A DNA stretch of 64,000 nt from Mesorhizobium wenxiniae (lineage in GTDB: Bacteria > Pseudomonadota > Alphaproteobacteria > Rhizobiales > Rhizobiaceae). How positions within the stretch are numbered: the stretch's first letter is position 1; each line of letters starts with the position of its first letter. Under the pieces are notes generated by a model. That model did no database searches. It worked only from the letters and a program-made list of their open reading frames with translations, and had not been told where the DNA came from. The stretch lies in assembly GCF_002284535.1 (NCBI RefSeq), contig NZ_NPKH01000020.1:124001-188000 (forward strand), read 5' to 3'. A program made the position numbers and the translations under genes. This document shows positions 32,869 through 41,057 of the stretch, in pieces.

Positions 32869-34281
32869 CTAGTCGGCCGGCAGTATCTTCCCAGGGTTCA
32901 TAATATTCAGCGGATCGAGCGCCTGCTTGATCGTGCGCATGATGTCGACGCTGTGGCCGAGTTCATGGCGCAGGAAGCCGACCTTGCCTTGTCCGATGCC
33001 GTGCTCGCCGGTGCAGGTTCCGTCCATGCCGATCGCCCGCATATTCAGCCGCGCGACGAACTCTTCCGTTGCGGCGATTTCCTTCGGATCGTCCACGTCC
33101 ATCAGCACCAGCACATGGAAATTGCCGTCGCCGGCATGGCCGACGATGGGCGCGATCAACCCCATCTCAGCGATGTCGGCCTCGGTTTGCGTGACGCATT
33201 CGGCAAAGCGCGAGATCGGCACGCAGACGTCGGTCGACAGCCCCTTGGCGCCGGGCCGCAGCGTCAGCGACGACCAATAGGCGTCGTGCCTGGCCTTCCA
33301 CAGCTTCGTCCGTTCCTCGGCGACGCTGGTCCACAGGAATGGTCCGCCGCCATATTCTTCGGCGATCATGCCGAAGGTCTCGGCCTGCTCGGCAACGCCG
33401 GCATCACTGCCGTGGAATTCGACGAACAGGCATGGGCTTTCCGGGTAATCGAGTTTCGAATAGTTCTTCATCGCCCGCATCTGCAGCGCATTGACCAGTT
33501 CGATGCGCGCCACCGGAATACCCATCTGGATTGTCGCGATCACCGCGTTGCAGGCCGCCTCGACGCTGGGAAACGGGCAGACGCCGCCGGAAATCGCCTG
33601 CGGAATGCCCTGCAGCTTCAGGGTCAGTTGGGTGATGATGCCGAGCGTGCCTTCAGAGCCGATCAGGAGCCGCGTCAGATCGTAGCCGGCCGAGCTCTTT
33701 TTTGCGCGCTTGCCGGTCGTCACCATCTCGCCGTCGGCCATCACCGCCGTCAGCGACAACACATTCTCGCGCATCGTCCCGTAGCGCACGGCATTGGTGC
33801 CCGACGCCCGCGTCGCCGCCATGCCGCCGAGCGATGCATTGGCGCCCGGATCGATCGGAAAGAACAGGCCGGTGTCGCGCAGATGCCGGTTGAGATCCTC
33901 GCGCGTCACGCCGGGCTCGACCGTGCAGTCGAGATCCTGCGGGTTGACCGCGAGGATGCGATTCATCCGCGACGTATCGACAGAGATGCCGCCACCCGGC
34001 GCGTTGGTGTGGCCTTCCAGCGAGGAGCCGACGCCGAAAGCGATCACCGGCACGCGGTGTGCGGCGCAGGCCGACACGACCTCCTGCACCTCCACCGTCG
34101 TCTCCGGAAGAGCCACGCCATCCGGCGCCTGGGTCGGAATGTAGGTGGTGGTATGCGCGTGCTGGGCGCGGATCGCCTCGCCGGTCTGGAATCTCTCGCC
34201 GAGCCGCTGCTTGAGGATGCCGAGCACAGCGGCGATCCCTTCTTCATTGCGCTCGACCGGATTGAGGTCGCTCAGAGCCAT
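32869..34281 (-). CDS. FAD-linked oxidase, D-lactate/glycolate dehydrogenase (GlcD) type
   Basis: A 470-residue flavoenzyme. The FAD-binding PCMH domain (about 55-230) contains IAFGVGSSLEGHTNAPGGG and DPGANASLGGMAATRASGTNA. The C-terminal catalytic domain contains HAGDGNFHVLVLMD and the hallmark CTGEHGIGQGK with metal/substrate histidines. Members oxidise D-lactate, glycolate or D-2-hydroxyacids with electrons to the chain. No GlcE/GlcF partner genes are adjacent, which favours a stand-alone D-lactate dehydrogenase-like enzyme. The ATG at 34281 is preceded by GGAGGA. Confidence 0.9.
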   Translation of the reverse strand: MALSDLNPVERNEEGIAAVLGILKQRLGERFQTGEAIRAQHAHTTTYIPTQAPDGVALPETTVEVQEVVSACAAHRVPVIAFGVGSSLEGHTNAPGGGISVDTSRMNRILAVNPQDLDCTVEPGVTREDLNRHLRDTGLFFPIDPGANASLGGMAATRASGTNAVRYGTMRENVLSLTAVMADGEMVTTGKRAKKSSAGYDLTRLLIGSEGTLGIITQLTLKLQGIPQAISGGVCPFPSVEAACNAVIATIQMGIPVARIELVNALQMRAMKNYSKLDYPESPCLFVEFHGSDAGVAEQAETFGMIAEEYGGGPFLWTSVAEERTKLWKARHDAYWSSLTLRPGAKGLSTDVCVPISRFAECVTQTEADIAEMGLIAPIVGHAGDGNFHVLVLMDVDDPKEIAATEEFVARLNMRAIGMDGTCTGEHGIGQGKVGFLRHELGHSVDIMRTIKQALDPLNIMNPGKILPAD

Positions 34282-34346
34282 GTTTTCCTCCGCGAATGGA
34301 CCAGTGCCCACCCTGCTATGGATCTATGGAGGCTTATCGCATCGGC

Positions 34347-34433
34347 CCGAAAATCGGAATCGATTTTCGGAAAGCACGATGAGAAGATTCAAAGTCTTGA
34401 GACGCGTACTTTGTGCGTCCAATTGGACGCACA
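34347..34433. repeat. interspersed palindromic element, copy 2
   Basis: CCGAAAATCG - GAAT - CGATTTTCGG (34347-34370), then a second perfect hairpin TGTGCGTCC - AATT - GGACGCACA (34412-34433). The first part matches the element at 9384. It lies in the 203-base gap between the divergent oxidase and thioesterase genes, upstream of both. Confidence 0.7.
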
Positions 34434-34484
34434 TCCGCTCTAGTCTCACCGACCACGCTCTGTCCAGCCAGAAGGAAGTTTTCG

Positions 34485-34991
34485 ATGTCCACCCCCGCCC
34501 CCTTCGTCTCTCCTCCCATGGCCATCGAGAAGGACTGGATCGACTACAACGGCCATCTCAACATGGCCTATTACAACGTGCTGTTCGACCGCTGCTCCGA
34601 CGAAGCGTTCGAGATGATGGGGATGGGGCTGGATTATGTGAAGCAGCGGCGGCTGACCATCTACACGGCGGAAGTCCATGTCTGCTATATCAGGGAGCTG
34701 CATCTCGACCACAAGGTCGATGTCTCGTTCCAACTCCTCGACCATGACGACAAGCGGCTCAGAGCGTACCAGGAAATCCGCCATGTCGACGGCTGGCTCG
34801 CTGCCACTTCCGAATCATTGTCGCTGCATGTCGACATGTCTGGACCGAAGGTGGCGCCATTCCCGGCCGATGTTCTGGCCAAGGTGGAAACCATGCGCGC
34901 CGCCCATGCGGCGCTGCCGATGCCTGAGCGCGCCGGCCGTTCGATCGGTATTCGTCGCAAGACGCTTGAACCGCAGTCGGACCGCCGTTAA
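34485..34991 (+). CDS. hot-dog fold acyl-CoA thioesterase
   Basis: A 168-residue protein. The motif EKDWIDYNGHLNMAYYNVLF, with the Asp/Tyr/Asn/His cluster, is that of hot-dog thioesterases, including the betainyl-CoA thioesterase type of carnitine breakdown. The later FQLLDHDDKRLRAYQEI and the domain length agree. The substrate is unknown: no carnitine genes are nearby. The ATG at 34485 has AAGGAAG upstream; the frame is open from 34413 across the repeat, but that part is discarded. Confidence 0.85.
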   Translation: MSTPAPFVSPPMAIEKDWIDYNGHLNMAYYNVLFDRCSDEAFEMMGMGLDYVKQRRLTIYTAEVHVCYIRELHLDHKVDVSFQLLDHDDKRLRAYQEIRHVDGWLAATSESLSLHVDMSGPKVAPFPADVLAKVETMRAAHAALPMPERAGRSIGIRRKTLEPQSDRR

Positions 34992-35113
34992 CCTTACCAA
35001 GGTTTTAACGTGAACAAGTCGAATTGAGGCGTTGAACGACTCAGCGCGGCGTTGGAAAACCCTCCGCATCGGGTTGATACGGGGGCGGAGCTGAAGCGGT
35101 TCGGGAAACGTGC

Positions 35114-35311
35114 ATGAAAACCGACATCAACGTCGAGGCGGACAGGCTGGCAGCCGATCCACGCATCAGCGACTATGATTTCTGGCGCTCGCTGAAGAAC
35201 CTCAACAACGAGATCTTTCACATTGCCAACAACAACGAGCCGATCCCTTTCGCCATGGTCCGCTGGCGCGCCATCCTGAAGCAGGCGCGCTCGAAGCGCG
35301 GCCATGCCTGA
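35114..35311 (+). CDS. small conserved-looking hypothetical protein (65 aa)
   Basis: Starts MKTDINVEADRLAADPRISD, then YDFWRSLKNLNNEIFHIANNNEPIP, and ends KQARSKRGHA. It reads like a compact helical protein with regular codon use for this genome; I do not recognise a family. The start codon follows CGGGAAACGTGC, so the ribosome site is weak. It stands alone, upstream of the repeat pair at 35388-35540. Confidence 0.6.
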   Translation: MKTDINVEADRLAADPRISDYDFWRSLKNLNNEIFHIANNNEPIPFAMVRWRAILKQARSKRGHA

Positions 35312-35387
35312 TCGGTGCGGGAAGAAAATAGGCTCGTCGTTCGGTTGCATTTTTCTGGGGCGTTTGCGCCGCCCTTTATCCGGCTGC

Positions 35388-35540
35388 CCCCACCTTCTCC
35401 CCGTATAGTGACGGGGAGAAGGGAGCTTGCCGCAGCCTTGGCGCTTTCTCTGCAACGCTGGAGATTAACGAAATCCGCCGCAAACGCGTCCTTCTCCCCG
35501 TCACTATACGGGTGCCCGGCAGGGCGCTGAGGGGCGGCGC
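35388..35540. repeat. pair of inverted interspersed repeats (MITE-like)
   Basis: Two copies of a unit in opposite orientation. The left one contains CCTTCTCCCCGTA-TAGTG-ACGGGGAGAAGG (35391-35422), preceded by GGCTGCCCCC. The right one reads CCTTCTCCCCGTCACTATACGG and then GTGCCCGGCAGGGCGCTGAGGGG (35490-35535). This unit type is common in rhizobial intergenic DNA. No transposase or target duplication is visible. Confidence 0.75.
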
Positions 35541-35595
35541 GACGTTTCTAGTTAAGCTGATGATGCGCTGACGAGCGACCACTTCACCTCGAACA

Positions 35596-36075
35596 TCAAG
35601 GCTGGTGCTTCACCGCCCCCAGCGGCGAGCGCGCCACCACCGGTGACGACTGGATGATCGCGGTATTGGTCATCGCAAACGGAATGATGCGGTCGATCAC
35701 CCGTTCGAGCTCGGCCACGGAGCCGACATGCGCCAGCGCGACGAAACAGTCCTCGCCGGTCACCCGGTCGCATTGCGCGATCTCCGGCAAGTCGCGGATG
35801 ATCTCGGCCACCACAGCCAGTTGCCCCGGCACCGGCCTGATGCGCAGCCATGCCGACAGTTTCATGCCGAGCGCGGCCGGGTTGATCCGCACCGTATAGC
35901 CCTCGATCACGCCGCTCTCCTGCAGCCGCTTGATGCGTTCGGCTACGCTCGGCGCCGATAGGCCGACGGAACGCGCCAGTTCGGCGGTGCTGGTGCGCGC
36001 ATCCTTTTCCAGCAGGCGCAGGATCTTCAGGTCAGCCGCATCCAGATCGGTATTTTCGTTTCGAAGGCGTTTCAG
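35596..36075 (-). CDS. Lrp/AsnC family regulator (probable CTG start)
   Basis: A 159-residue regulator. The N-terminal winged helix (LDAADLKILRLLEKDARTST, then ELARSVGLSAPSVAERIKRLQESGVI) and the C-terminal RAM ligand domain (IAQCDRVTGEDCFVALAHVGS) are typical of Lrp/AsnC proteins. No ATG, GTG or TTG lies in frame near the right place; a CTG at 36075, six bases after a good AAGGAG site, gives exactly the usual length. It is divergent from an EamA exporter, so it probably responds to an amino acid and controls that gene. The long upstream frame is not credible. Confidence 0.9.
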   Translation of the reverse strand: MKRLRNENTDLDAADLKILRLLEKDARTSTAELARSVGLSAPSVAERIKRLQESGVIEGYTVRINPAALGMKLSAWLRIRPVPGQLAVVAEIIRDLPEIAQCDRVTGEDCFVALAHVGSVAELERVIDRIIPFAMTNTAIIQSSPVVARSPLGAVKHQP

Positions 36076-36163
36076 ACAAAACTCCTTGGTTTTGGAAAAG
36101 AGCTTATCTCTTCGGCCGACTATCAGCCATATAATCCAAAAAACTGCCTGCGATAATGATCTC

Positions 36164-37069
36164 ATGGATGATCCAGCGCAAGCTCCGGCTGCAATCCCTG
36201 CCCTCGCCGGGCCTGTCTTTGGCAAGCTGGCGACCTCCCTGCCGCCGCATGTCTGGTTCGGCGTCAGCGCCGTGTTCCACTATCTCGGGCCGGCTTTCGC
36301 CGTGCTGCTTTTCCCGCATGTCGGCGTGCTCGGCATGGCCTGGCTGCGCATCGTCACGGCCGCCCTCGTCTTCGCGCCACTGACCCGGCCCTGGACGGTC
36401 TTCGCCGGCGCCGACCGGCGCACACGACTGCTGCTTCTCGCCTTTGGCGCCTGTCTCGGCGTGATGAATTGCTCCTTCTACCTGGCACTCGACCGATTGC
36501 CGATCTCGTTGGTCGCGGCGATCGAATTCGTCGGCACTATCGGCGTCGCGCTGGTCGGCGTCAGAAGCCCGCGCAACCTCGCAGCTCTTGTCATCGCCGT
36601 CATCGGCACCTTGCTGCTGATCGACGTCAAATGGTCAAGCGACCTGATCGGACTGCTCTGGGCCTTCCTTAACGGCGCGCTGTTCGTTGGCTACATCGTG
36701 CTTGGCCATCGCGTCGCCCGCGCCGGCGCTGGCGACGGCATCGCCGGCCTGGGTGCCGCCATGGCGGTCGCCTTCCTTATCGTGCTGCCGGTCGGCTTCA
36801 CCGATGCGCTGCCGGCTTTCTCGGCGCCGCCACTGCTCATCGCCGCCATCGGCGTCGGCATCTGCTCGTCGGTCATCCCCTACATCTGCGACCAGCTTGC
36901 CATGTCGCGGCTGCCGCGCTCGAGCTTCGCGCTGATGCTGTCTTTGCTGCCGGTCACCGCCACCCTGATCGGCGTCATTGTGCTCCGCCAGATACCTGGC
37001 CCTATCGATTGCATCGGCATTGCGCTGGTGATGGCCGGGGTCGCTTTTCACAAACCGGCAAATGCCTGA
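36164..37069 (+). CDS. EamA/RhtA-type amino-acid or metabolite exporter
   Basis: A 301-residue transporter of the drug/metabolite superfamily: two EamA repeats with ten predicted helices (GVLGMAWLRIVTAALVFAP in the first, IPYICDQLAMSRLPRSSFALMLSLLP in the second). The RhtA subgroup exports threonine and homoserine, and the FALMLSLLPVTA segment fits it. I use the ATG at 36164. It is divergent from the Lrp gene, 88 bases apart, so regulation by that Lrp protein is likely. The stop is one base before the dienelactone hydrolase stop (convergent). Confidence 0.88.
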   Translation: MDDPAQAPAAIPALAGPVFGKLATSLPPHVWFGVSAVFHYLGPAFAVLLFPHVGVLGMAWLRIVTAALVFAPLTRPWTVFAGADRRTRLLLLAFGACLGVMNCSFYLALDRLPISLVAAIEFVGTIGVALVGVRSPRNLAALVIAVIGTLLLIDVKWSSDLIGLLWAFLNGALFVGYIVLGHRVARAGAGDGIAGLGAAMAVAFLIVLPVGFTDALPAFSAPPLLIAAIGVGICSSVIPYICDQLAMSRLPRSSFALMLSLLPVTATLIGVIVLRQIPGPIDCIGIALVMAGVAFHKPANA

Positions 37070-37918
37070 TCAGGCAAGCTTCTCCTTGAGAAAGGCGATC
37101 GTCCGGCCCCAGGCGAGGTCCGCCGCGTTCTTGTCGTAGCGGGCCGCGGACGTGTCATTGTTGAAGGCATGATTGGCGCCTTCATAGACATAGACCGTGT
37201 ACTCGACCTTGGCGGCATCGAGTTCTTTCTTGAAGGCGTCGATACCGGCATTGATGCGGGTGTCGAGCCCGGCATAATGCAGCAGCAGCGCCGCCTTGAT
37301 CTTCGGCACATCCTCGGCCTTCGGCTGCATACCGTAATAGGCGACAGCGGCAGCCAGATCCGGCGTGTTGGCAGCCAGCGTGTTCACCGTGCCGCCGCCC
37401 CAGCAGAAGCCGACCGCGCCGACCTTGCCGTTGCCATCCGCATATCCCTTGAGGAAAGCGACCGTTGCGACCGCATTGGCGGCGGTCTGCGCCGGATCGA
37501 GCTTGGAAAACTGGTCGCGCGCCTTGTCTTCGTCGGCCGGCGTGCCGCCGAGCGGCGACAGGAAGTCCGGGGCAAGCGCCACGAATCCTTCCAGCGCCAC
37601 GCGCCGCGCCACATCGCGTATATGCGGATTGAGCCCCCTGTTCTCATGCACGACGATGACGGTGCCGAGCTTGCCGGACTGGCCGGCCGGCTTGACCAGA
37701 TAGCCCTTGACCTCGCCGCCGCTGCCGGGATAGCTGATGTCCTCGCCGGTCACGCGTGAATCGTCCTCGGCAACGATCGCTGCCCGGGCCGAATTCGCCG
37801 CCAGCAGCGGCGCAATTGCGGCCGCCGCCGCACCTGATCCGGCAATCCTGGTCAACTGTTCCATGAAGCGCCGCCGGTCGAGCGTCAGATGCGTGTATTC
37901 GTCATAGGCGTCTATCAT
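37070..37918 (-). CDS. dienelactone hydrolase family protein with Tat-like signal
   Basis: An alpha/beta hydrolase of 282 residues from the ATG at 37918 (MIDAYDEYTHLTLDRRRFME). The nucleophile motif GFCWGGG holds the catalytic Cys, with the Asp in AGLDTRIN and the His in GANHAFNN. DRRRFMEQL, followed by a hydrophobic stretch ending NSARAA, looks like a twin-arginine signal. A strong AGGAG site and an ATG exist at 37974, but they read into a different frame (MTKPSPASP...) that stops at about 37915. So the original start may have been lost by a frameshift, and the 37918 start has only a weak site. The substrate is unknown. Confidence 0.82.
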   Translation of the reverse strand: MIDAYDEYTHLTLDRRRFMEQLTRIAGSGAAAAAIAPLLAANSARAAIVAEDDSRVTGEDISYPGSGGEVKGYLVKPAGQSGKLGTVIVVHENRGLNPHIRDVARRVALEGFVALAPDFLSPLGGTPADEDKARDQFSKLDPAQTAANAVATVAFLKGYADGNGKVGAVGFCWGGGTVNTLAANTPDLAAAVAYYGMQPKAEDVPKIKAALLLHYAGLDTRINAGIDAFKKELDAAKVEYTVYVYEGANHAFNNDTSAARYDKNAADLAWGRTIAFLKEKLA

Positions 37919-38039
37919 CGCCTGGGTGATGGCGGGCTCGTGACGGCTGGGCTGGCAGGGCTCGGTTTTGTCATGGCGCTCTCCTCGGCTTCGGGAAATT
38001 CCCGCCGCGCAACATAGGGTAGAAGCCCGCACGGTCCAG

Positions 38040-38320
38040 TCACGGATGAGTGAGGCTGTCGTCGACGGTGCCGTTGCGGTGTTTGTAGACGATCTTGCCG
38101 GTCCTGAGATCGACGCCCGCGACATAGCCCCAGGGCCGCGCCTGGCAGGGAATGCCGAGCGGCGACAGAAACGGCTTCAATATCACTGCGTAAGGCGCAC
38201 GTCATTGCGGTTTAGGCCCTGGTCGCTGCCCTTTGTATCGCCCGGCGGCGGCACGTCCGCGTGCGGGGCCAGCTTGGAGATGTGTTCTACCGGATTTGTA
38301 AGTTCCGGCCTGGATCGAGA
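38040..38320 (-). pseudogene. remnant of a membrane-bound PQQ-dependent glucose dehydrogenase
   Basis: Minus-strand frames spell a piece of a quinoprotein dehydrogenase. About 38320-38200 reads LTNPVEHISKLAPHADVPPP, GDTKGSDQGLN; after a frameshift, APYAVILKPFLSPLGIPCQA, RPWGYVAGVDLRTGKIVYKH, RNGTVDDSL follow, ending in a stop at about 38043. KPFLSPLGIPCQAPPWGY-like text is characteristic of this family. Only about 90 of roughly 800 residues remain, so the gene is a relic. Confidence 0.7.
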
Positions 38321-38374
38321 ACAAAACGGAGACACTTCTGGCCTTTCGCTGCCGAATCACTACATTCGGGGACA

Positions 38375-41044
38375 ATGTCCGGCTTTTCGGAAGATATGCC
38401 TTTTTTTGACGAACCGAACGCGCGGCCCGTGGCCCCGTCGGGCATTGCTGCGCGTGCCATGGCTGCGCGCAGCGGCCACAACAAAGCACCCGATTATCTG
38501 AACGGGCTCAACCCCGAGCAGCGGCTGGCGGTGGAAACCACCGAAGGCCCGGTCCTTGTGCTGGCCGGCGCCGGCACCGGCAAGACGCGCGTCTTAACCA
38601 CCCGCATCGCTCACATCCTCGCCACCGGCAAGGCTTTCCCCTCGCAGATCCTCGCCGTCACCTTCACCAACAAGGCGGCGCGGGAGATGAAGCAGCGCAT
38701 CGGCATGCTGATCGGCGAAGGCAATGTCGAGGGCATGCCGTGGCTCGGCACCTTTCATTCGATTGGTGTGAAGCTGCTGCGCAGGCACGCCGAGCTTGCC
38801 GGGCTCAAATCCGACTTCACCATTCTCGACACCGACGATGTCGTGCGCCTGATCAAGCAGCTGATCCAGGCCGAAGGGCTGGACGACAAACGCTGGCCGG
38901 CCAAGCAGTTCGCCCAGATGATCGACGGCTGGAAGAACAAGGGGCTTGGCCCCGCCGACATTCCCGAGGGCGACGCCCGCGCCTTCGCCAACGGCAAGGG
39001 CCGCGAGCTCTACAAGGCCTACCAGGAGCGGCTGAAGACGCTGAACGCCTGCGACTTCGGCGATCTCCTGTGCCACCCGATCCGCATCTTCCGCGCCAAT
39101 CCGGACGTGCTGAAGGAATACCACAAGCGCTTCAAATACATCCTCGTCGACGAGTATCAGGACACCAACACCGCCCAATACATGTGGCTGCGCCTGCTGG
39201 CGCAACGGCCGGATGCCGGACGTGCTTCAACGTCGACAGATCTGCGATCGGCCGAAGGCCGCAAGCCCGACCGGGCGCCCGAGCCGTTGCGAGGCCCGCG
39301 CGGAGGGCCCGCGCCGGCAGGCGCGGAACAGCCGGTGAGCGAAAACAAAGTAAATATTTGCTGCGTCGGCGACGACGACCAGTCGATCTATGGCTGGCGC
39401 GGGGCCGAGGTTGACAATATCCTGCGCTTCGACAAGGATTTCCCCGGCGCCAAGATCATCCGGCTAGAGCGCAACTACCGCTCCACCGCGCACATCCTCG
39501 GCACCGCCTCCCACCTCATCGCCCACAATGAGGGCCGCTTCGGCAAGACGCTGTTCACCGAAAAGGTCGCTGAGGACGACGAGAAAGTGCATGTCCACGC
39601 CGCCTGGGATTCCGAGGAAGAGGCCCGCGCCGTCGGCGAAACCATCGAAGCGTACCAGCGGCAGAAGCACAATCTCAACGATATGGCCATTCTTGTCCGC
39701 GCCTCCTTCCAGATGCGCGAGTTCGAGGACCGCTTCGTCACGCTCGGTCTCAACTATCGCGTCATCGGCGGCCCGCGATTTTACGAGCGTCTCGAAATCC
39801 GCGATGCGCTAGCCTTCTTCCGCGTCGTCGCCCAAGGCGCCGACGACCTCGCCTTCGAGCGCATCGTCAACGTGCCGAAGCGCGGGTTGGGCGAAGCCAC
39901 CATCCGCCAGATCCACGACACCGCCAGGGCGCTCCGCATCCCGATGCTGGAGGCTGCGGAAAAACTCGCCGAGAGCGACGAACTGAAGCCGAAGCCGCGC
40001 GCAGCATTGCGCGAAGTCGCCGCCAATTTCGAGCGCTGGCAGAAGGCGCTGGAGACCACGCCGCACACCGAGCTCGCCGAGACCATCCTGGAGGAGAGCG
40101 GCTACACCGACATGTGGAAGAACGACCGCTCGGCGGAAGCGCCCGGCCGGCTGGAAAACTTGAAAGAACTGATCCGCTCCATGGAGGAGTACGAATCGCT
40201 GCGCTCCTTCCTCGAACATGTCGCACTCGTGATGGACGCCGAGCAGAACGCCGAGCTCGACGCCGTCAACATCATGACGCTGCATTCGGCCAAGGGCCTC
40301 GAATTCGAGACGGTGTTCCTGCCTGGTTGGGAGGAAGGTCTTTTTCCACACCAGCGCGCGCTCGACGAGGGCGGCCGCTCCGGGCTCGAGGAAGAACGGC
40401 GGCTGGCCTATGTCGGGCTGACCCGCGCCAAGAAGAACCTGCATTTGTGGTTCGTTTCCAACCGCCGTATCCACGGCCTGTGGCAATCGACCATCCCGTC
40501 GCGCTTCCTCGAGGAATTGCCGGAAGCCCATGTCGAAGTCGCAGAGAGCGGCAACAGCTACGGTGGTTACGGCAATTCCTACGGCGGCGGTTCTTTTGCC
40601 CCGGGACGTGGCGGCCGGCAGAACCCCTATGGCGCGTCGCGCTTCGACAATGTGGGCGGCAATACAGGCGGCACTGAGAAATCCGGCGCCTTCTCCAGCA
40701 CCTACGCGACGCCGGGCTGGCAGCGCGCGCAACAGAACCGCACCGAGGCGACCGACCGCAACTGGGGCACGCGTTCCGGCCACCAGGTCGAGCGCATCGG
40801 CTATGGCGAAACCGACAGTGGCTATGGCGCCGGCCGCACCTCGATCAAGGGCCGCACCATCGACGGCGAGCTGGTCGCCAAATCCGTCGCCGACAAGCCC
40901 TCGGCCTTCAATGTCGGCGACCGCGTCTTCCACCAGAAATTCGGCAACGGCAATGTTTCGGCCATCGAAGGCAACAAGCTGACCATCGACTTCGACAAGG
41001 CCGGCCAGAAGCGTGTGCTGGACGGGTTTGTCACGGGGGTGTGA
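38375..41044 (+). CDS. uvrD: ATP-dependent DNA helicase UvrD/PcrA
   Basis: An 889-residue superfamily 1A helicase for nucleotide-excision and mismatch repair. Walker A (AGAGTGKT) is at 64-71, Walker B (LVDEYQD) at about 258-263, motif III is VGDDDQSIYGWRGA, motif IV LERNYRS, motif V TLHSAKGLEFE and motif VI VGLTRAKK. Residues about 280-324 (39212-39346), between motifs II and III, are an Arg/Pro/Gly-rich insertion absent from most UvrD proteins. The C-terminus has a Gly/Tyr/Ser-rich linker, then a Tudor-like tail (VGDRVFHQKFGNGNVSAIEG). The last 210 bases recur at 47498-47720. The start at 38375 is chosen from the family N-terminus. Confidence 0.94.
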   Translation: MSGFSEDMPFFDEPNARPVAPSGIAARAMAARSGHNKAPDYLNGLNPEQRLAVETTEGPVLVLAGAGTGKTRVLTTRIAHILATGKAFPSQILAVTFTNKAAREMKQRIGMLIGEGNVEGMPWLGTFHSIGVKLLRRHAELAGLKSDFTILDTDDVVRLIKQLIQAEGLDDKRWPAKQFAQMIDGWKNKGLGPADIPEGDARAFANGKGRELYKAYQERLKTLNACDFGDLLCHPIRIFRANPDVLKEYHKRFKYILVDEYQDTNTAQYMWLRLLAQRPDAGRASTSTDLRSAEGRKPDRAPEPLRGPRGGPAPAGAEQPVSENKVNICCVGDDDQSIYGWRGAEVDNILRFDKDFPGAKIIRLERNYRSTAHILGTASHLIAHNEGRFGKTLFTEKVAEDDEKVHVHAAWDSEEEARAVGETIEAYQRQKHNLNDMAILVRASFQMREFEDRFVTLGLNYRVIGGPRFYERLEIRDALAFFRVVAQGADDLAFERIVNVPKRGLGEATIRQIHDTARALRIPMLEAAEKLAESDELKPKPRAALREVAANFERWQKALETTPHTELAETILEESGYTDMWKNDRSAEAPGRLENLKELIRSMEEYESLRSFLEHVALVMDAEQNAELDAVNIMTLHSAKGLEFETVFLPGWEEGLFPHQRALDEGGRSGLEEERRLAYVGLTRAKKNLHLWFVSNRRIHGLWQSTIPSRFLEELPEAHVEVAESGNSYGGYGNSYGGGSFAPGRGGRQNPYGASRFDNVGGNTGGTEKSGAFSSTYATPGWQRAQQNRTEATDRNWGTRSGHQVERIGYGETDSGYGAGRTSIKGRTIDGELVAKSVADKPSAFNVGDRVFHQKFGNGNVSAIEGNKLTIDFDKAGQKRVLDGFVTGV
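40832..41044 (+). repeat. uvrD 3' end, copy A of a direct repeat
   Basis: The last 213 bases of uvrD, encoding the Tudor-like C-terminus, are about 85-90% alike by eye to 47498-47720 on the same strand. Copy A is the intact one, inside uvrD. The two copies flank the sugar transport operon. Confidence 0.85.
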
Positions 41045-41057
41045 GCGTCGGTCCCGT

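Noticed and set aside
32773..34443. 556-codon plus-strand frame opposite the FAD-linked oxidase
   Set aside because: Antisense shadow; no recognisable domain.
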